Source of the DNA: Synechococcus lacustris
Lineage (GTDB): Bacteria; Cyanobacteriota; Cyanobacteriia; PCC-6307; Cyanobiaceae
Direction of reading: 5' to 3'
DNA: 64,000 nucleotides
NCBI GenBank assembly: GCA_903943975.1
Contig: CAJAQB010000011.1
Location: forward strand, 62,001 to 126,000
The position numbers and the translations under genes are program-made. The notes under the pieces were generated by a model. The model searched no databases and was not told the origin of the DNA. It saw only the letters and a list, made by a program, of their open reading frames with translations. This document shows, one piece after another, positions 60,268 through 64,000 of this stretch. Every line of letters begins with the position of its first letter. The stretch's first letter is position 1.

Positions 60268-61292
60268 CCCTGGGGATTGGCCGCTTGCCAGGCCCAGCCA
60301 TCCCTACAGATGTCCGCCAGGCTGCGCTGGGTGCGCCAGCCCAACCGTTCCAGGGCCAAGGACGGATCGGCCACGGTGATGGCGGCATCCCCCGGACGGC
60401 GTCCCACCAGCCGGTAGGGCACGGCTTTAGCGCTGGCGAGCTCAAAGGCCTTCACCAGCTCCAGCACCGAGTGGCCCTGGCCGCTGCCCAGGTTGAGGGT
60501 TAGCAACTGAGGTTCTTCCGCCAGCAGCAGCTCGAGGGCGGCGCGGTGGCCCTCTGCCAGGTCCATCACATGGATGTAGTCGCGCACCCCGGTGCCATCG
60601 GGGGTGGGCCAGTCGGAGCCGAATACCTGCAGCTCGCTGCGGCGCCCCACCGCCACCTGAGTGAGAAAGGGAAAGAGGTTGTTGGGGAGGCCCTGGGGAT
60701 CTTCGCCGAGGCGACCGCTGGGGTGGGCCCCCACCGGGTTGAAGTAGCGCAGGCGGGCGATGCGCCAACCGGGTTCGCTGGCGGCCAGGTCTGCCAGCAG
60801 TTGTTCGGCGGCGGCCTTGCTGTGGCCGTAGGGGTTGATGGGCTGGATCGGCGCGGTTTCCGGGATCGGCACCTGGGCGGGGTAGCCGTAGAGGGTGGCG
60901 CTGCTGCTGAACACCAGGGTGCGGCAGCCGGCGGCGGCCATCGCCTCCAGCAGTAGCCGGGTGCCGCCCACATTCACATCCCAATACAAGAGCGGCTGGG
61001 CCACCGATTCCCCCACCGCCTTGAGCCCAGCGAAGTGGATCACCGCATCAATGCCACCGCCGCTGGCATAGGGGCCGCTGCCGAATACCCGCCCCAGGCT
61101 GCCCGGATCGCGCAGGTCGCCGGCCACCAGCTCCAGGCGCCGGCCACTGAGTTCCTCCACCCGTTTCAGGGCCTCGGGGGAACTGTTGCGGAAGTCGTCG
61201 AACACCACCAGCTGGTGGCCGGCCTCCAGCAGCAGCACACAGGTGTGGCTGCCGATGAAACCAGCACCGCCGGTGATAAGCAGTTTGGCCAC
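60255..61292 (-). CDS. galE: UDP-glucose 4-epimerase
   Basis: A 345-residue extended SDR that interconverts UDP-glucose and UDP-galactose. LLITGGAGFIGSHTCVLLLEAGH is the NAD motif, FSSSATLYG provides Ser, and NPYGHSKAAAEQLL gives catalytic Tyr and Lys. LRYFNPVGAHPSGRLGEDP and GVRDYIHVMDLAEGH confirm GalE. It starts with GTG at 61292. It makes donors for surface polysaccharide or galactolipid synthesis. It diverges from hisS by 72 bases. Confidence 0.95.
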   Translation of the reverse strand: MAKLLITGGAGFIGSHTCVLLLEAGHQLVVFDDFRNSSPEALKRVEELSGRRLELVAGDLRDPGSLGRVFGSGPYASGGGIDAVIHFAGLKAVGESVAQPLLYWDVNVGGTRLLLEAMAAAGCRTLVFSSSATLYGYPAQVPIPETAPIQPINPYGHSKAAAEQLLADLAASEPGWRIARLRYFNPVGAHPSGRLGEDPQGLPNNLFPFLTQVAVGRRSELQVFGSDWPTPDGTGVRDYIHVMDLAEGHRAALELLLAEEPQLLTLNLGSGQGHSVLELVKAFELASAKAVPYRLVGRRPGDAAITVADPSLALERLGWRTQRSLADICRDGWAWQAANPQGYRG

Positions 61293-61364
61293 GGCATGTC
61301 TTACAGCTTGGGCTCCATTCTGGCGGGCTGGGGAGGATGATCCCCGCTGGAAAGGGGCGCCCTG

Positions 61365-62630
61365 GTGGAACAGCAGCTGCAGAGCCTGCGCGGCATGGTG
61401 GACCTATTGCCGCTGGCCACTGTTCAGTGGCAGCACCTGGAGTCCAGGGCCAGGGAACATTTTCGGCGGGCCTGGGTAGGGGAAATCCGCACGCCTTTGT
61501 TGGAACCCACCGAGCTGTTTGCCCGGGGCATCGGCGAAGCCACCGATGTGGTGGGTAAGGAGATGTATAGCTTCAACGACCGCGGCGACCGCAGTTGCAC
61601 CCTGCGGCCGGAGGGCACCGCCGGGGTGGTGCGGGCGGTGATTCAACAGGGGCTGCTCAGCCAGGGTCCCCAGAAGCTTTGGTACAGCGGGCCGATGTTC
61701 CGCTATGAACGGCCCCAGGCCGGTCGCCAGCGGCAGTTCCATCAGATCGGCTTGGAGTATCTCGGTTTTGCCGATCCCCGCAGTGATGCCGAGGCAATCG
61801 CCCTGGCCTGGGATCTGCTGGAGGACCTGGGTTTGCGGGGCCTCAGTTTGCAACTCAATTCCCTCGGCAATGGGGAGGATCGCCTTCGCTATCGCACGGC
61901 CCTGGTGGCCTGGTTGGAGCAGCGGGTTGATCAGTTGGATCCTGATTCCCAGCAACGCTTGCTCAGTAATCCCCTGCGGATCCTCGATAGCAAAAATCCA
62001 GCCACCCAGGCGCTCTTAGTGGATGCCCCCAGCCTCGGGGCCTCCTTGTCGACCGAGAGCCGCCAACGCTTTGAGGCGGTGCAGGCCGCCCTTGGGCAGC
62101 TCGCCATTCCCTATGAGCTAAACCCCAGGTTGGTGCGGGGTCTCGATTACTACAGCCACACTGCTTTTGAAATCACCTCGGCGGAACTGGGGGCCCAGGC
62201 CACCGTTTGTGGGGGCGGTCGTTATGACGGCCTCGTGCAGCAGCTGGGGGGGCCTGACACGCCGGCGATTGGTTGGGCGATTGGCATGGAACGCCTGGCC
62301 CTATTGATGGCTTCTGGCTCCGAGTTGAAGGGAGCGGCCCCCGATGTGTACTTGGTTAGCAAGGGGGAGCTAGCTGAACCCTTTGCCCTGGCCGTGGCCC
62401 GCCAACTGCGGGGGGCGGGGCTGGCGGTGGAGCTGGACCTCAGCCGGGCGGCCTTCGCTAAACAACTGAAGCGGGCCAATCGTTCCTCGGCCCCCTGGGC
62501 GGTGCTGATCGGCGATGGCGAGGCCCAGAGCCAGCAGGTGCTGCTCAAGGATCTGCGGGAAGGGGAGGAGGAACGGCTCGACCGCGAGTCGTTGCTGCGT
62601 CGCTTGCAGGGGTCAGCGTTGGGTGGCTAG
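61365..62630 (+). CDS. hisS: Histidyl-tRNA synthetase
   Basis: The 421-residue class II aminoacyl-tRNA synthetase has motif 2 in [20 protein letters not shown], the histidine-specific [15 protein letters not shown] and [12 protein letters not shown] blocks, and the motif 3 [14 protein letters not shown]-terminal anticodon-binding domain follows. The GTG start gives a sensible N-terminus ([12 protein letters not shown]). Its 3' end overlaps fcl by 18 bases. Confidence 0.97.
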   Translation: MEQQLQSLRGMVDLLPLATVQWQHLESRAREHFRRAWVGEIRTPLLEPTELFARGIGEATDVVGKEMYSFNDRGDRSCTLRPEGTAGVVRAVIQQGLLSQGPQKLWYSGPMFRYERPQAGRQRQFHQIGLEYLGFADPRSDAEAIALAWDLLEDLGLRGLSLQLNSLGNGEDRLRYRTALVAWLEQRVDQLDPDSQQRLLSNPLRILDSKNPATQALLVDAPSLGASLSTESRQRFEAVQAALGQLAIPYELNPRLVRGLDYYSHTAFEITSAELGAQATVCGGGRYDGLVQQLGGPDTPAIGWAIGMERLALLMASGSELKGAAPDVYLVSKGELAEPFALAVARQLRGAGLAVELDLSRAAFAKQLKRANRSSAPWAVLIGDGEAQSQQVLLKDLREGEEERLDRESLLRRLQGSALGG

Positions 62631-63635
62631 GGCCCCTGGGAGCGTTGCTTTTATCGCGCTTAACCCCTCGGCCAGGGGAATGCTTGCTTGCCAGCCCAGG
62701 GCCCGCAGTTTGGCCACATCCAGCAGTTTGCGGGGGGTGCCATCGGGCTTGCTGCTGTCCCAGCGGATTTCCCCCTGGTAGTTCAGGGTGGTGGCCACCA
62801 GCTGGGCCAGCTCCTGGATCGTTAGGTCGCTGCCGCTGCCCACGTTGAGAAATTGCAGCGCTTGCCCTTGGTCGTCTTTGGGGGCATTGGCGGCGCTGGG
62901 ATCCCAGTGCTCCAAACAAAACACTGCCGCAGCCGCCAGGTCGTCCCCATGCAGGAACTCCCGCCGTGGGGTGCCTGTGCCCCAGCAGGTCACGCTGGGG
63001 GTCCCAGCCTGTTGGGCGGCGTAAAAACGTCGGATCAGGGCGGCAATTACATGGCTATGGCTGGGGTGGTAGTTGTCACCCGGTCCATAGAGGTTGGTGG
63101 GCATCAGGCTGATTGCATCAAAGCCGTGCTGTTGGCGCAGGGCACGGCAGAGCTGGATGCCGGCGATCTTGGCGATCGCATACCACTCATTCGTGGGTTC
63201 AAGCGCACCGCTGAGCAGGGCCTCCTCCCGGATCGGTTGCTCGGCAAATTTCGGATAGATGCAGCTGCTGCCTAGAAACAGCAACCGACGGCTGCCGTGG
63301 CGCCAGGCGTTTTCGATTACATGGTTCTGGATCTTGAGATTGTCGAGCAGGAAATCGGCTGGGTAGCTGGCATTGGCCTGGATACCGCCCACCTTGGCGG
63401 CCGCCAGCACTACCACATCGGGCTTGTGCTCGGCAAACCACTGCTCCACGGCCCCCGGATCCAGCAGGTTGAGCTCCTGGCGGCTGGCGCAGAGCAGGGC
63501 CCCACCGGCGGCGGCTGCGCCGTAACCGGCTGCGCTGAGCGCCCGACAGATGGCTGAGCCCGCCATGCCCCGGTGACCGGCCACATAGATGCGATCGCTG
63601 GGGTGGATCAGGGGGGCAGAGCTAGGGGAGCTCAT
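62613..63635 (-). CDS. fcl: GDP-L-fucose synthase
   Basis: A 340-residue SDR that converts GDP-4-keto-6-deoxymannose to GDP-L-fucose. [19 protein letters not shown] is the NADP loop; [38 protein letters not shown] and the Tyr-xxx-Lys [10 protein letters not shown] are WcaG/Fcl blocks. ATG at 63635 overlaps the upstream nucleotidyltransferase stop. GDP-mannose from manC would be the starting donor; gmd is not in this window. Confidence 0.95.
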   Translation of the reverse strand: MSSPSSAPLIHPSDRIYVAGHRGMAGSAICRALSAAGYGAAAAGGALLCASRQELNLLDPGAVEQWFAEHKPDVVVLAAAKVGGIQANASYPADFLLDNLKIQNHVIENAWRHGSRRLLFLGSSCIYPKFAEQPIREEALLSGALEPTNEWYAIAKIAGIQLCRALRQQHGFDAISLMPTNLYGPGDNYHPSHSHVIAALIRRFYAAQQAGTPSVTCWGTGTPRREFLHGDDLAAAAVFCLEHWDPSAANAPKDDQGQALQFLNVGSGSDLTIQELAQLVATTLNYQGEIRWDSSKPDGTPRKLLDVAKLRALGWQASIPLAEGLSAIKATLPGALATQR

Positions 63636-63970
63636 CGTTTTCTCCAGATACAGCGACCCACCCGCTCGATGTGGGCCAGCAGATCCGCCGGCAGCTGCTG
63701 GCGCAGGCTGAGATCCACCTGCCAGGGCAGCAGCAAGTCGTCGATGGCGGCCATCAACCGCAGTTGGTCGCTGTGCTGCAGTTTGGCTCCCTCCAGGCAA
63801 AGATCGATATCGGAGCCGGGGCCCTGGCGCCCCATCGCCCGGGAGCCGTAGAGCCAAACCGCCTCCAGCCGCGGTTGGCTGCTGAATAGATCCAGCAGCC
63901 TTGCTTGGGCGGCGACGGGCAAACCGGGAATCTCCGAGGGAATTTCTGTGGGGGGCGCTGCAGGGTTCAT
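63632..63970 (-). CDS. Small nucleotidyltransferase (MNT/MntA-like), second copy
   Basis: A 112-residue protein with LYGSRAMGRQGPGSDIDLCLEG: Gly42-Ser43 and Asp54/Asp56 form the pol-beta-type site. It is a different subtype from the 59528 protein. Its stop overlaps the ATG of fcl (ATGA), a striking coupling of a toxin-antitoxin-type gene with a sugar-nucleotide enzyme. A downstream-reading partner would be upstream at the window edge. Confidence 0.85.
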   Translation of the reverse strand: MNPAAPPTEIPSEIPGLPVAAQARLLDLFSSQPRLEAVWLYGSRAMGRQGPGSDIDLCLEGAKLQHSDQLRLMAAIDDLLLPWQVDLSLRQQLPADLLAHIERVGRCIWRKR

Positions 63971-63972
63971 GG

Positions 63973-64000
63973 CTACTGCTCCAGGATCAGGCGTTGTTCC
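63973..64000 (-). CDS. C-terminal end of an ORF running off the window (possible HEPN/HI0074-type partner)
   Basis: Reading leftward from the window edge, an open frame gives EQRLILEQ and stops at TAG (63975-63973), two bases before the nucleotidyltransferase start. Small nucleotidyltransferases commonly follow a HEPN or HI0074-like helical gene, so this could be that partner. Only nine codons including the stop are visible and the identity is a guess from gene order. Confidence 0.35.

Overview
The window comes from a GC-rich picocyanobacterium (Cyanobium / marine-type Synechococcus lineage is my inference). Seen directly: psaC (photosystem I FeS subunit), ndhS (cyanobacterial NDH-1), a heme oxygenase for bilin synthesis, glycolate dehydrogenase subunits, and the order tkt-fabF-acpP / psaC, which I recall from picocyanobacteria. 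Most of the DNA is visibly GC-rich, and genes are packed with ATGA/GTGA overlaps. Ten of the twelve convergent gene pairs share their 3' ends. I found no phage, transposase, integrase or CRISPR array.

Layout. 1-2305: the end of a TPR protein, an M20 amidohydrolase, a tiny membrane protein and a HEAT-repeat protein, all chained by 4-base overlaps. 2316-3859: TPP riboswitch and thiC. 3872-13450: a nine-gene leftward operon, partly AT-rich. It encodes homologues of the mycobacterial D-arabinofuranose donor pathway (UbiA-type phosphoribosyl-polyprenol synthase, DprE1, DprE2, a GtrA protein) plus two large GT-C-like membrane proteins, a flavoprotein, an epimerase-like SDR and a methyltransferase. 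13546-19482: central metabolism and photosynthesis (tkt, fabF, acpP, psaC, glmS). 19469-25184: manC, corA, rimM, ndhS, rnc, rnpB, tRNA-Arg(CCU) and two unknown genes. 25147-30934: glgP, antiporter, hydrolase, sugar epimerase. 30994-35351: tandem acyltransferase-SGNH paralogues. 35295-43033: glycolate oxidation (glcE, glcF), an OtnK-like kinase, a permease, icd and ho1.

43036-64000 is largely a cell-surface glycan region: glycosyltransferases, an ABC exporter, all four Kdo genes (kdsD, kdsA, kdsC, kdsB), an O-antigen ligase/polymerase-like protein, galE and fcl (GDP-L-fucose synthase). Housekeeping genes (pcrA/uvrD, cca, hisS) and two small nucleotidyltransferase modules lie among them; one of the modules has a clear HEPN partner.

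How it fits together. glmS, manC, galE, fcl and kdsA-D make activated sugars. The glycosyltransferases, the ABC exporter and the ligase-like protein would assemble and export an envelope polysaccharide, and the OafA-like pair could acylate it. The 3872-13450 operon would add a second, lipid-linked pentose donor (polyprenyl-phosphate-D-arabinose) with its own candidate transferases. It is the most novel element here.
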